The position numbers and the translations under genes are program-made. 54,941 bases of DNA. Source: Oscillospiraceae bacterium (GTDB taxonomy: Bacteria > Bacillota > Clostridia > Oscillospirales > Oscillospiraceae). The notes under the pieces were generated by a model. The model had not been told where the DNA came from. It did no database searches and saw only the letters and a program-made list of their open reading frames with translations. The stretch is from contig JAFQFP010000026.1 of NCBI GenBank assembly GCA_017398625.1, forward strand, positions 1 through 54,941. The letters are read 5' to 3'. This document shows positions 25,879-34,582 of this stretch, in pieces (positions within the stretch are counted from its first letter, which is position 1; each line of letters begins with the position of its first letter).

Positions 25879-28140
25879 ATGATTTCCCATGAAAACGGTC
25901 TGTTTCACTTGCAGGGGGAGGATTTTTCCTATCTGTTTCGGGTGATGCCTACAGGGCAGCTTGAGCACCTGCATTTCGGCGCGCGGGTCTCGGCGGAGGA
26001 TGCCGAAGCCCTTGCCTGCAAGCCCCACTTGGGCTGGGGCGGCAGTGTTCTTTACAGCGAGGGCGTTTGCTTGGATGTGCTTCCGCTGGAATGGAGCGGC
26101 AGCGGCAGGGGAGACTATCGGGAGACACCGCTGGAGCTGAACTGCGCCGCCACGGACTTTACCTATGAGAGCCACACGGTCATGGAGGGGGAAGCGGAGA
26201 TGGTCTCCGGGCTTCCACAAGCAAGAGGCTGCAGCCAGACCCTCTGCGTCAACATGACCCACCCCGGGGGCATCCGTCTGCGGCTGTACTACTGCGTTTT
26301 CGGCGGTGTGCTGACCCGCAGGGCGGTGCTGTGCAACAACAGCAGCGAGAGCCTGTGGCTCACAAAGCTGATGAGCTTTTCCGTGGACTTGCCCGGCAGC
26401 TACGAAATGACCACCTTTGACGGCGGCTGGATCGCGGAGATGCGCCGCAGCAAGGTGGCTGTTGGGGCAGGGCGTGTGGTACACGAAAGCACCACCGGCT
26501 TTTCCTCCTTTTTGCATCAGCCGGGCTTCCTGCTGAGCCAGCCGGGAGCCGGCGAGGACCACGGACAGGTCTACGGCTTCAATCTGGTCTATTCCGGCAG
26601 CCACTATGCCTCTGCCCAGCGGTCGCTGCAGGGGCTGACACGGGTGATGCAGGGCATCAGCCCCGACAATTTCTGCCGTGAGCTTGCGCCGGGGGAGGCG
26701 TTTGAAGCACCGGAGGCGGTGCTTTGCTGGTCGGGAAAGGGCTTCGGCGGCGTTTCCGAGAAGCTCCACCGGTTTGTGAACAGCCACATCGTGCCCAAAT
26801 ACTGGCAATACCGCCAGCGGCCTGTGCTGTATAACGATTGGGAAGGCTGTATGTTCGATTTCAACGAAAACCGGCTTATAGACCTTGCCAAGCGGGCAGG
26901 GAAGCTGGGCTGCGAGCTGTTCGTGCTGGATGACGGCTGGTTCGGCAAGCGAAACAACGACCTTGCGGGGCTGGGTGACTACACCGTAAACCCCAAAAAG
27001 CTCCCCGGCGGGCTGAAACGGCTGGCGGACAGGGTCAATGCCCTTGGCATGCAGTTCGGTCTGTGGTTTGAGCCGGAGGCGGTGAACCCGGACAGCGAGC
27101 TGTACCGTGCCCACCCGGATTGGGCGCTGACCGATGGGCTGAGCCCGGTGTACGGGCGCAACGAGCTGCTGCTGGATCTGACCAAGCCGGAGGTGCGCGA
27201 CTACATCGTGGAAAATGTCTCCCGGGTGCTGGACAGCGCCAACATCACCTATGTGAAATGGGATATGAACCGCCACAGTATTGCCCTTGGGGCAAGGGCT
27301 TACGATTACATTCTGGGACTTTACGATGTGCTGCGGCGGATCTTTGGCTGTCGGGAGCATATTTTGCTGGAAAGCTGCGCCTCCGGCGGCAACCGCTTCG
27401 ATCTGGGTATGCTGTGCTTCTCGCCTCAGATCTGGTGCTCCGACGATACCGATCCCATTGAGCGGCTGACCATACAGGACGGACTGAGCTACCTCTATCC
27501 CCAGTCTGTCATGGGTGCCCATGTTTCCGCCGCGCCCCACGCCCAGACCCTCCGCGCCACACCCTTGACCACCCGTGGGAATGTGTCGTTTTTCGGTGTG
27601 CTGGGCTATGAGCTGGATCTGAAGCATCTGGTCAGCGTGGAGGAAAAGCAGATAGGGAGCCAGATCCGGTTTTACAAGACCTACCGGGAGCTGTTCCAGT
27701 TCGGCACATTCCGCCGGATAGAAGGGGAGGACGCGGTCTGCTGGCAGGTCAGCGGCGAGGGCATCCATATCGCGGGGCTGTTCCACCGTCTGGTCTCTGC
27801 CGCGCCGGGATATCAGCGGCTGCGGCTGCGTGGGCTGCGCCATGACCGCCGTTATGTGCTGAAAAGCCGGGAGCAGAGCCTGCGGGTAGGGCAGTTCGGG
27901 GCGCTGGTGAAGCATGTCGCCCCCGTCAGCCTAGACCCCAACGGCATCGTTCTGCGCACCGCCGACCGCCACTATACCATGCCCGACGGCACACAGGAGC
28001 TTACCGCCACCGGCAGCGCGCTGGAAAGCGGTGTGATGCTGTCTCCCCGGTTTATGGGCACGGGTTTTGACCCCAAGGGCAGAAACCAAGGGGATTTCGG
28101 CTCCAATGTGTATGTGGTTCGGGAAATCTTTCAGGGCTGA
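25879..28140 (+). CDS. Alpha-galactosidase, GH36
   Basis: 753 aa, no signal peptide, so intracellular. Removes alpha-galactose from raffinose-type sugars and melibiose. The nucleophile is Asp462 in YVKWDMNRH and the acid/base Asp522 in WCSDDTDP; FVLDDGWFGKRN and ESCASGGNRFDLGML are further GH36 motifs. The start at 25879 has AAAAGGAG 8 bases upstream. Length (about 730-750) matches clostridial AgaN-type enzymes. The paired GH13 enzyme on the other strand would take over the glucose-containing product; this link is inference. Confidence 0.96.
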   Translation: MISHENGLFHLQGEDFSYLFRVMPTGQLEHLHFGARVSAEDAEALACKPHLGWGGSVLYSEGVCLDVLPLEWSGSGRGDYRETPLELNCAATDFTYESHTVMEGEAEMVSGLPQARGCSQTLCVNMTHPGGIRLRLYYCVFGGVLTRRAVLCNNSSESLWLTKLMSFSVDLPGSYEMTTFDGGWIAEMRRSKVAVGAGRVVHESTTGFSSFLHQPGFLLSQPGAGEDHGQVYGFNLVYSGSHYASAQRSLQGLTRVMQGISPDNFCRELAPGEAFEAPEAVLCWSGKGFGGVSEKLHRFVNSHIVPKYWQYRQRPVLYNDWEGCMFDFNENRLIDLAKRAGKLGCELFVLDDGWFGKRNNDLAGLGDYTVNPKKLPGGLKRLADRVNALGMQFGLWFEPEAVNPDSELYRAHPDWALTDGLSPVYGRNELLLDLTKPEVRDYIVENVSRVLDSANITYVKWDMNRHSIALGARAYDYILGLYDVLRRIFGCREHILLESCASGGNRFDLGMLCFSPQIWCSDDTDPIERLTIQDGLSYLYPQSVMGAHVSAAPHAQTLRATPLTTRGNVSFFGVLGYELDLKHLVSVEEKQIGSQIRFYKTYRELFQFGTFRRIEGEDAVCWQVSGEGIHIAGLFHRLVSAAPGYQRLRLRGLRHDRRYVLKSREQSLRVGQFGALVKHVAPVSLDPNGIVLRTADRHYTMPDGTQELTATGSALESGVMLSPRFMGTGFDPKGRNQGDFGSNVYVVREIFQG

Positions 28141-28161
28141 CCGGAAACCGAAAAACAGGGC

Positions 28162-28190
28162 TTGTATATCCGGGAAAAATCCGTTAGAAT
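28162..28190 (+). promoter_or_regulatory. Promoter for the pectate lyase gene
   Basis: TTGTAT (28162-28167), a 17-base spacer and TAGAAT (28185-28190), 31 bases before the ATG. The gene therefore seems to be transcribed separately from the GH36 gene. Confidence 0.65.
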
Positions 28191-28220
28191 AAAGGCAGAT
28201 TTTGGAAAAGGAGAACGCTT

Positions 28221-31200
28221 ATGTCCCGAATTTTGAAAATGACCCTATGCCTGCTGCTGGTGGCGGCTGTTTGCCTGCCCATGCTGCCGGTTAGCGGCAG
28301 AGCGGCAGCGGAGTTTACCACCGTTGGCGGCTGGAACGAGACCATTTTTGCCACCATCTCCGGTGTGACCGATGAACAGGTCACCGCCGTATCCTACTCC
28401 GGCACTACCTCCGGCAGCCTGTCCGGGGAGGACTTTACCTATCTGGTGCGCAGCAGCGGCGACGGTGTCCGCATCGACATCCCCGGTCTGAAGGCAGGTA
28501 CCTACAGCCTCACCGTCACCACCTCCGCAGGCACCTATTCCGCTTCCGGCATCGCCGTGGCGGAGCAGGACCGCAGCGGCTATGCCCACTTCAACTATAC
28601 CGAGGGCATCGGCGCTTACAACGACGACGGTACAGTTAAGGCAAATACCGTCATCGTCTATGTCACCAATGAGAACAAGGATACCGTCACCGTAAAGTCT
28701 AAGGACGGCACCACCGTTTCCGGCATCGGCAACATCCTCAATTCCGCCGGCGCGGTGGGCTCCAGCCGCGGCGCCACCAATACCAACAGCGGTATTCTGA
28801 AGAAGCTGGCAGAAGACGGCACCCCTCTGCTGGTGCGTATCATCGGCAATGTCACCGCCCCCGTAGGCTTGACCGCATGGGGCAGCATCGACTACGGCGG
28901 AGGCACCGATGACAACGGCTCTCTTGCCAGAATGCAGAACTGCCGGGACATCACCGTGGAGGGCATCGGCACCGATGCCACCTGCAACGGCTGGGGCTTC
29001 TCCATCGACAGCAAATCCCGCAACACCGCTGCCGGCTTGGGAATGAGCTTTGAGTTCCGCAACCTTACCTTTAAGAATGTCCCCGAGGATTGCATCGGTC
29101 TTGCCGGTGACGCGGATAACAACAATGTGGTCACCGACCCCATCCAGCGCTGCTGGGTGCATAACTGCGCGTTCTACGGTCCCAGCGGCATCAAGGATGC
29201 CTCCAAGGATCAGGACAAGGGCGAGGGCGACGGCGCTTTCGACTTCAAGCGGGGTCAGTACTGCACCTTGAGCTACTGCTACTTTGAGGGCTACCACAAG
29301 ACCAGTCTGGTAGGCGGCGGCGACAACGATCAGCAGTACCACATCACATGGCACCATAACTACTGGAAGGACTGTGAATCCAGAGGCCCGCTGGGCAGAC
29401 AGGCGAATATGCACCTGTACAACAATGTGATCGAGGGGCAGAGCTCCTACTGCATGAGCCTGCGGGCGAACCTGTATATCTTTGCGGAGTACTGCACTTA
29501 CATCGACAGTAAGAATGTGGTGGACAGCAATGCCGGCGGTGTTGTAAAAAGCTACAATAACAAGTTCGTCAACTGCACCGGCACCAACCGCTCCCATCTG
29601 GTGATCGTCACCGATAAGAGCACGCAGGTGACCTCCGCCAACCCTTACGCCAATTTTGAAAATGATTCGACCTTGAGCTATATCCCCTCCGGGGACTACC
29701 TGCTGCAGACGGATATGGACGCGGCATACGCCAATGTTATCGCCAACGCAGGCCCTCAGAAAAAGCCGAAATCCCCCACCGATGGGGAGGAAATGACTTA
29801 TACCTTCCGCGCCACCACCGATGTTGCCCCCGGTACGGACAGTTCTGCCGTGGAGGAGAGCAGCTACGCAGACGGCTATTTGACGGTGATGGGCAATGTG
29901 ATCCGCCGGGGCGATGCCAATTCCGTGACCAGCATCCAGTTTGCCAAGCAGGCAGGCGGCGGCTTCCGCTTCACCGTTACCGGAACGGCAACGGTGTGTG
30001 TACAGTTCAGTTCCACCGGCAGCTCCAATACCTCCGCTCTGGGCATCCGGGATCTGGATGGAGAGCTGGTTGCCGGTGATGACGGCACCACCATCTACAC
30101 CACCACCGGCGCAAGCTCCGGCAAGAAGACCGTGACCTATACCCTTGACGCAGGTACTTACACCATCCTCTGCCCCGTCACCGGAGATTCCGATATCGAC
30201 GGCCGGGGTGCACGGATCTATACCGTGGATATCACCGAGACATTGGCGGCGCATACCCACAGCTATACCTCCGAAGTGACCAAGGAGGGCAGCTGCGTGG
30301 TGGCAAAGGAGATCACCTACACCTGCTCCTGCGGCGACAGCTATATCGAGACCGTGAAAGCCCCCGGACACAAGTATGTCCAGACCGTCACTGCTCCCGG
30401 CTGTACCCAGCAGGGCTATACCACCTACACCTGCAGCGTCTGCGGCAGCTATTTCCGCAGCAAGTTCGTGGCAGCCACCGGACATAACTATGTGGACGGT
30501 GTTTGCGCCAACTGCGGTGAAGCCGACCCGGATGCCGCTCCTGCGCTGTTCAATGTCGCCGGTGTGAATCTGGCGCTGAACAACGACATCACCCTGTACC
30601 TGTACCTGATGGCTGAGAACTACGATTCCGGCTACACCATGGAGATCGTTAAGTCCTATGCTGATGGCAGTTCCGTCACCAAGACCGTTGCTGCGACGGA
30701 TTGGGAGAGCTACTACGGCACCATGTACCGTGTAGGCTTCAACGGCATTGCCGCCAAGGAAATGACCGACGAGATCACCGTCACCGTCTATGACGCAAGC
30801 GGAAACGCGGTCAGCAATGAGTTTGTGACCACCGTTGCCGATGCCGCTGTGCTGGTGTACAAGAGCGAGGCAAACGCTGCTTCCTTCACCATGATGGCAG
30901 ACCTTCTCAACTACGGCGCGGCGGCGCAGGGCAACTTCAGCTACAACACCGATGATCTTGCCAACACCAGACTCACCGCCGAGCAGGCAGCTTATGCCTC
31001 CGCAAGCTTCGACATGAGCACGGTAACAGGCAAGGCCTCCGGCACTGCCGGTGCCATGGGCGCAACGCTGTATCTGGACACCAACATCCAGCACAACTTC
31101 ATCTTTGATGCCGCAGTGGTGGACAGCACCATGACCGCCAAGGTCAGCTACACCGACTACAAGGGCAACGCAAAGAGCTTCACCATCCCCGGCAGCCTGT

Positions 31201-31424
31201 TTGTTAAAAACGGCAGCATGATCACCGTGAATGTCAGCGCCCTGACGCCCGCGGATGTAAATGTGCCTGTGACGGTGCAGATCGTGGATGCAAACGGTGC
31301 AGCAGTCTGCTCCCTCACCGATTCCATCGCATGGTACTGCGTCCGTGCACAGGCAAGCGCTACCAATAACCTGTTCATCGAGCTGATGGAGTTCGCCACA
31401 AGCTGCAACGCCTATTTTGGCTGA
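28221..31424 (+). CDS. Secreted pectate lyase (PL1-like) with Cys-rich repeats
   Basis: 1067 aa. Signal peptide MSRILKMTLCLLLVAAVCLP...GRAAA at about 1-30. The middle (roughly 150-500) is a right-handed beta-helix of the PL1 type: DGAFDFKRGQYCTLSYCYFEGYHKTSLVGG, then ITWHHNYWKDCESRGPLGRQ and HLYNNVIEG, which supply the calcium and catalytic Lys/Arg region. A beta-sandwich-like segment follows (about 525-680). Next come repeated HSYTSEVTKEGSC/CSCGDSY and CSVCGSYF motifs, zinc-ribbon-like repeats common in secreted Oscillospirales proteins, and a roughly 250-aa C-terminal domain I do not recognise. No sortase motif or dockerin is visible. Its substrate is probably pectin-type plant cell-wall material. 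Confidence 0.9.
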   Translation: MSRILKMTLCLLLVAAVCLPMLPVSGRAAAEFTTVGGWNETIFATISGVTDEQVTAVSYSGTTSGSLSGEDFTYLVRSSGDGVRIDIPGLKAGTYSLTVTTSAGTYSASGIAVAEQDRSGYAHFNYTEGIGAYNDDGTVKANTVIVYVTNENKDTVTVKSKDGTTVSGIGNILNSAGAVGSSRGATNTNSGILKKLAEDGTPLLVRIIGNVTAPVGLTAWGSIDYGGGTDDNGSLARMQNCRDITVEGIGTDATCNGWGFSIDSKSRNTAAGLGMSFEFRNLTFKNVPEDCIGLAGDADNNNVVTDPIQRCWVHNCAFYGPSGIKDASKDQDKGEGDGAFDFKRGQYCTLSYCYFEGYHKTSLVGGGDNDQQYHITWHHNYWKDCESRGPLGRQANMHLYNNVIEGQSSYCMSLRANLYIFAEYCTYIDSKNVVDSNAGGVVKSYNNKFVNCTGTNRSHLVIVTDKSTQVTSANPYANFENDSTLSYIPSGDYLLQTDMDAAYANVIANAGPQKKPKSPTDGEEMTYTFRATTDVAPGTDSSAVEESSYADGYLTVMGNVIRRGDANSVTSIQFAKQAGGGFRFTVTGTATVCVQFSSTGSSNTSALGIRDLDGELVAGDDGTTIYTTTGASSGKKTVTYTLDAGTYTILCPVTGDSDIDGRGARIYTVDITETLAAHTHSYTSEVTKEGSCVVAKEITYTCSCGDSYIETVKAPGHKYVQTVTAPGCTQQGYTTYTCSVCGSYFRSKFVAATGHNYVDGVCANCGEADPDAAPALFNVAGVNLALNNDITLYLYLMAENYDSGYTMEIVKSYADGSSVTKTVAATDWESYYGTMYRVGFNGIAAKEMTDEITVTVYDASGNAVSNEFVTTVADAAVLVYKSEANAASFTMMADLLNYGAAAQGNFSYNTDDLANTRLTAEQAAYASASFDMSTVTGKASGTAGAMGATLYLDTNIQHNFIFDAAVVDSTMTAKVSYTDYKGNAKSFTIPGSLFVKNGSMITVNVSALTPADVNVPVTVQIVDANGAAVCSLTDSIAWYCVRAQASATNNLFIELMEFATSCNAYFG

Positions 31425-31438
31425 TTGAATCAAAAGAA

Positions 31439-31470
31439 TGTCCCAACCGACCCCGGTTGGGACATTTTTT
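31439..31470 (+). terminator. Terminator after the pectate lyase gene
   Basis: TGTCCCAACCG pairs with CGGTTGGGACA around ACCC, followed by TTTTTT, 15 bases past the stop codon. Confidence 0.93.
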
Positions 31471-31538
31471 CGTATGCAGCCATTCAAATTGCGATCCATC
31501 GCGCTGTTGATGCGGTGGAGATTCGATGGAGAATCCCT

Positions 31539-31611
31539 CCTGTCAGCAAAGCTGACTTCCCCCCTTTAGGCAAGGGGGGCTTTGGTGCGGTGCAGGCAAG
31601 GGGGACTTTGG
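31539..31611 (+). repeat. Dispersed double-hairpin repeat, internal copy
   Basis: Bases 31539-31587 equal 72-120 of the window except for the three loop bases of the first hairpin (AAA instead of TTC). Both stems are kept: GTCAGC/GCTGAC and CCCCCC/GGGGGG. The 3' half is partly duplicated at 31594-31611 (AGGCAAGGGGGACTTTGG). The copy ends 4 bases before the dus stop codon. Confidence 0.9.
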
Positions 31612-31614
31612 AAG

Positions 31615-32544
31615 TCAGGTGGACAGGGGCAGGGTATGGAGGATCTGGGCGGTGATCGCCTTATACTCCCCGAGGTCGGTGGTTTTGAGAAGCTGCTTTC
31701 CCAGCTTTTCGCTGCCTGCAAAGCGGGGCAGAAGCTGCCGCCAGTTTTCCTTCAGACGGAACATGGCATTACGGGGTGTGCCAAAGGCTTCGATATAGCC
31801 CTGCAGCAGCGCCTCCATAAAGGCTTCCAGCGCCTGCACCGTAGTGCCCTCCGGCAGCAGCATCCCCGGATCACCGATGAGCCCTCTGCCCAGCATCACC
31901 GCGCTGATCTTGGGAAACCGGGCTTCCAATGCCCGTAGCTGCTCTATAGAGGTGATATCACCGTTATAGCAGACGCTTGCGCGGCTGTTTTCCAAGGCGT
32001 AGGCAAACATTTCCAGATCCACACCGCCGCTGTAAAAGGCGCTGCGGACTCTGGGATGCACCGTCAGCTCCGTGATGGGGTATTGGTTGAGGATCTCCAG
32101 CAGCCGGGGAAATTCCCCCGGATCGGTAAAGCCCAGCCGGGTCTTTACGGAGATGGGCAGGGGCGTTTGGGCAAAAATACCCTCCAGAAACCGGTCAAGT
32201 CCATCGGGATCCCGGAGCATACCCGAACCCTTACCCTTGGCGGTGACGGTGCCGGAGGGGCAGCCCAGATTCAGATTCACCTGCCGGTAGCCCCGCTGCT
32301 CACACTGCTGCGCCGCCCAGAGAAAATCCTCCGCCACCTTGGTCAGAAGCTGGGGCACTGCCGTAAAGGGAACGCTGTCCGCCATGGGCAGCTCCCGCTC
32401 CTCCCGGGGGGTTAGGGTGCGGTGGACGGTGGGGGAGAGAAAGGGCATGAAATAGCAATCCACACAGCCGGGGAAATGGGCATGGTGGACTCTGCGGTAG
32501 ATGCTGTCGGTCAAGCCCTCAAGAGGGGCAAAGTAGTATGTCAT
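31615..32544 (-). CDS. dus: tRNA-dihydrouridine synthase
   Basis: 309 aa flavoprotein that reduces uridine in the tRNA D-loop. APLEGLTDSIYRR opens the TIM barrel, and the active-site cysteine is Cys95 in NLNLGCPSGTVTAKGKGSGML. TVHPRVRSAFYSG and VMLGRGLIGDPG complete the FMN site. I start at 32544 because AAGGAG lies 6 bases before it; an upstream ATG at 32559 lacks a good site. The 3' end stops right at the internal copy of the dispersed repeat. Confidence 0.94.
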   Translation of the reverse strand: MTYYFAPLEGLTDSIYRRVHHAHFPGCVDCYFMPFLSPTVHRTLTPREERELPMADSVPFTAVPQLLTKVAEDFLWAAQQCEQRGYRQVNLNLGCPSGTVTAKGKGSGMLRDPDGLDRFLEGIFAQTPLPISVKTRLGFTDPGEFPRLLEILNQYPITELTVHPRVRSAFYSGGVDLEMFAYALENSRASVCYNGDITSIEQLRALEARFPKISAVMLGRGLIGDPGMLLPEGTTVQALEAFMEALLQGYIEAFGTPRNAMFRLKENWRQLLPRFAGSEKLGKQLLKTTDLGEYKAITAQILHTLPLST

Positions 32545-32566
32545 AGAAGGCTCCTTCATGGAACAA

Positions 32567-32596
32567 GGGGGTGCTGCAGCATTTTGCAGCACCCCC
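32567..32596 (-). terminator. Hairpin between RNase J gene and dus
   Basis: A perfect 12-bp stem (GGGGGTGCTGCA with its complement) around GCATTT lies 11 bases after the RNase J stop. On the minus strand only TTGTTC follows, so it may terminate weakly or protect the 3' end of the message while letting some transcription reach dus. Confidence 0.65.
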
Positions 32597-32607
32597 ATTG
32601 AATACGG

Positions 32608-34263
32608 TCAGATCTCCATGATCACAGGCAGGATCATGGGGTTGCGCTTGGTGGTCTTATACAGGTAGCCGGACAGGTCGTTCTTGATGGCGGACTTGAT
32701 GGCTGTCCAATCCCGGATGCGCTTGCGCTGGCAGCGCTCGATGGCTTCCATCGCCACCTGCCGCAGCTCGTCCATCAGCTCCTCGGACTCCTTCACATAG
32801 ATAAAGCCGCGAGTGATGATATCCGGCCCGGAGATCACGCCGCCGTCCTGCCCGGACAGGTTGACGCAGACCACGATCATGCCGTCCTGTGCCAAGTGCT
32901 TCCGGTCACGGAGCACCACACTGCCCACATCGCCTACGCCGGTGCCGTCCACCAGCACCATGCCGGCGGGAACGGGAGCGGCACTCTTGCAGCTTCGCTT
33001 GCTCAGCTCAAAGCCGACACCGATCTCGCCGATGCAGATATTCTTGGGATTCATCCCCATCTGCTTGGCAAGGCGGCCGTGAAGCTGCAGATGCCGCTGC
33101 TCGCCGTGGACGGGGATAAAGAACTTGGGCTTGGTCAGCGCGTGAACGATCTTCAGCTCCTCCTGACAGGCGTGGCCGGAGACATGCAGACCCTCGCTCT
33201 TTTCGTATACCACATCCGCGCCCTTGCGGTACAGCTCGTTGATGATCTTACTGACCGCCTTTTCGTTGCCGGGGATGGCGGAGGCGGAAATGATGATCCG
33301 GTCACCTGCCGCAATGTCCACCTGCTTGTGGGTGGAGAACGCCATGCGGTACAGGGCGGACATATTCTCGCCCTGAGAGCCGGTGGAAACGATGACCACC
33401 TTGTTCTTAGGCAGACTCTTGGTGGCGGCAATGTCCACAATGGTGCCCTGCTTTACCTTCAGATAGCCCAGCTCCTGCGCCACCTTCAGCATATTCTCCA
33501 TGCTTCTGCCGGTGACTGCCACCTTTCTGCCGTAGCGCTCCGCGGTGGCGATGACGGCGGCAAGCCGGTGCATATTGGAGGCGAAGGTGGTGACGATGAT
33601 CCGCTGGTCGCAGCTCTTGAACTGCCGGTCAAGACCCTCGGCAACGGTGTTTTCGCTGGGAGTGTAGCCCTGCCGCTCCACATTGGTGGAGTCTGCCAGC
33701 AGCGCCAGCACGCCCTCGTTGCCCAACTGACCCAGACGGGCAAGATCCATCATGCCGTCGCTGGCGGTGGGGTCGATCTTGAAGTCGCCGGTGAAGATCA
33801 CGGTGCCCACAGGGGTGTGGATGGCAAATGCCACCGCGTCGGCAATGGAGTGGTTCACATGGATGAATTCCACGGTGAAGCAGCCCGCCTTCACGGTATC
33901 GCCGGGCTTATGGGTGATGAGCTTGACCTTGTCTGCCAGACGGTGCTCCTCCAGCTTCAGCTTGATCAGACCGCAGGTCATGGCGGTGCCGTGGATGGGG
34001 GCGTTCACCTGCTGCATGCAGTAGGGGATGGAGCCGATGTGATCCTCGTGACCGTGGGTGATGAAAAAGCCACGGAGCTTGCGCTGGTTATTGACCAGAT
34101 AGGTGAAGTCGGGGATCACCAGATCCACGCCGTACATCTCCTCGTCGGGGAAGCCCACGCCGCAATCCACCACGATCATATCCTTGCCGTATTCCAGCAC
34201 GGTGATATTCTTGCCGATCTCGTCAAGACCGCCAAGGGGAATGATTTTAAGTTTTTCTGCCAA
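32608..34263 (-). CDS. rnj: Ribonuclease J
   Basis: 551 aa, the normal length. A 5'-3' exonuclease and endonuclease of the metallo-beta-lactamase/beta-CASP group, central to mRNA decay and rRNA maturation in Firmicutes. The zinc motif is HGHEDH (70-75), with further ligands in HVNHSIADAVA and FTGDFKID; STGSQGENMSALYRM lies in the beta-CASP domain and HVSGHACQEELK near 366-377. It is preceded by a long leader and has GAAAGGAG before the ATG. Confidence 0.97.
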   Translation of the reverse strand: MAEKLKIIPLGGLDEIGKNITVLEYGKDMIVVDCGVGFPDEEMYGVDLVIPDFTYLVNNQRKLRGFFITHGHEDHIGSIPYCMQQVNAPIHGTAMTCGLIKLKLEEHRLADKVKLITHKPGDTVKAGCFTVEFIHVNHSIADAVAFAIHTPVGTVIFTGDFKIDPTASDGMMDLARLGQLGNEGVLALLADSTNVERQGYTPSENTVAEGLDRQFKSCDQRIIVTTFASNMHRLAAVIATAERYGRKVAVTGRSMENMLKVAQELGYLKVKQGTIVDIAATKSLPKNKVVIVSTGSQGENMSALYRMAFSTHKQVDIAAGDRIIISASAIPGNEKAVSKIINELYRKGADVVYEKSEGLHVSGHACQEELKIVHALTKPKFFIPVHGEQRHLQLHGRLAKQMGMNPKNICIGEIGVGFELSKRSCKSAAPVPAGMVLVDGTGVGDVGSVVLRDRKHLAQDGMIVVCVNLSGQDGGVISGPDIITRGFIYVKESEELMDELRQVAMEAIERCQRKRIRDWTAIKSAIKNDLSGYLYKTTKRNPMILPVIMEI

Positions 34264-34515
34264 TGAAAATAACTCCTTTCAAAATTAAAAGCATAACAAG
34301 TATGCAGCCGCTTTTCCCGGCTCCGGGCCCTGAATCGCCCTTTGCTTAGAAAACGCCTGCATGGATATTCTGTTTTGTCAGCGAAGCAAGCCTTCGCAAT
34401 GCTGCCCGGGGCTGCCCACCCGGCGCATAACAAAGGTAGTATAACACATTTTTTCGGAAAAGTATACTCTTTTTTTGAAAAGTGAAAAAAGGGGGGGCAA
34501 ATATTTAGAAAACAG
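34264..34515. other. Leader and intergenic region between RNase J and gdpP
   Basis: The 319-base gap (34264-34582) holds no supported gene. On the minus strand it would form a leader of up to about 180 bases. It contains GCGAAG-GCTTG-CTTCGC (34381-34397), GC-rich arms around CCCCGGGC, and TATACT boxes near 34438 and 34461 that may be -10 elements. The part next to 34440-34500 is AT-rich, with several T- and A-runs. No known riboswitch pattern is recognised. Confidence 0.5.
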
Positions 34516-34544
34516 TTGCACCTTTTTTCTAAATTTGGTATAAT
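34516..34544 (+). promoter_or_regulatory. Promoter for the gdpP-rplI-dnaB operon
   Basis: TTGCAC (34516-34521), a 17-base spacer ending TTTGG and TATAAT (34539-34544), 39 bases before the gdpP start. Confidence 0.88.
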
Positions 34545-34582
34545 ACCCGTTACTATGGGCGAAATAGAGCAACTAGGAGGGG

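Noticed and set aside
28245-31499. Very long open frame on the minus strand opposite the pectate lyase (over 1000 codons), with similar long antisense frames over hisD-hisC and other genes
   Set aside because: These are shadows caused by GC-rich third positions. They have no ribosome sites, and their translations are low-complexity or His/Gly/Val-rich without any family motif.
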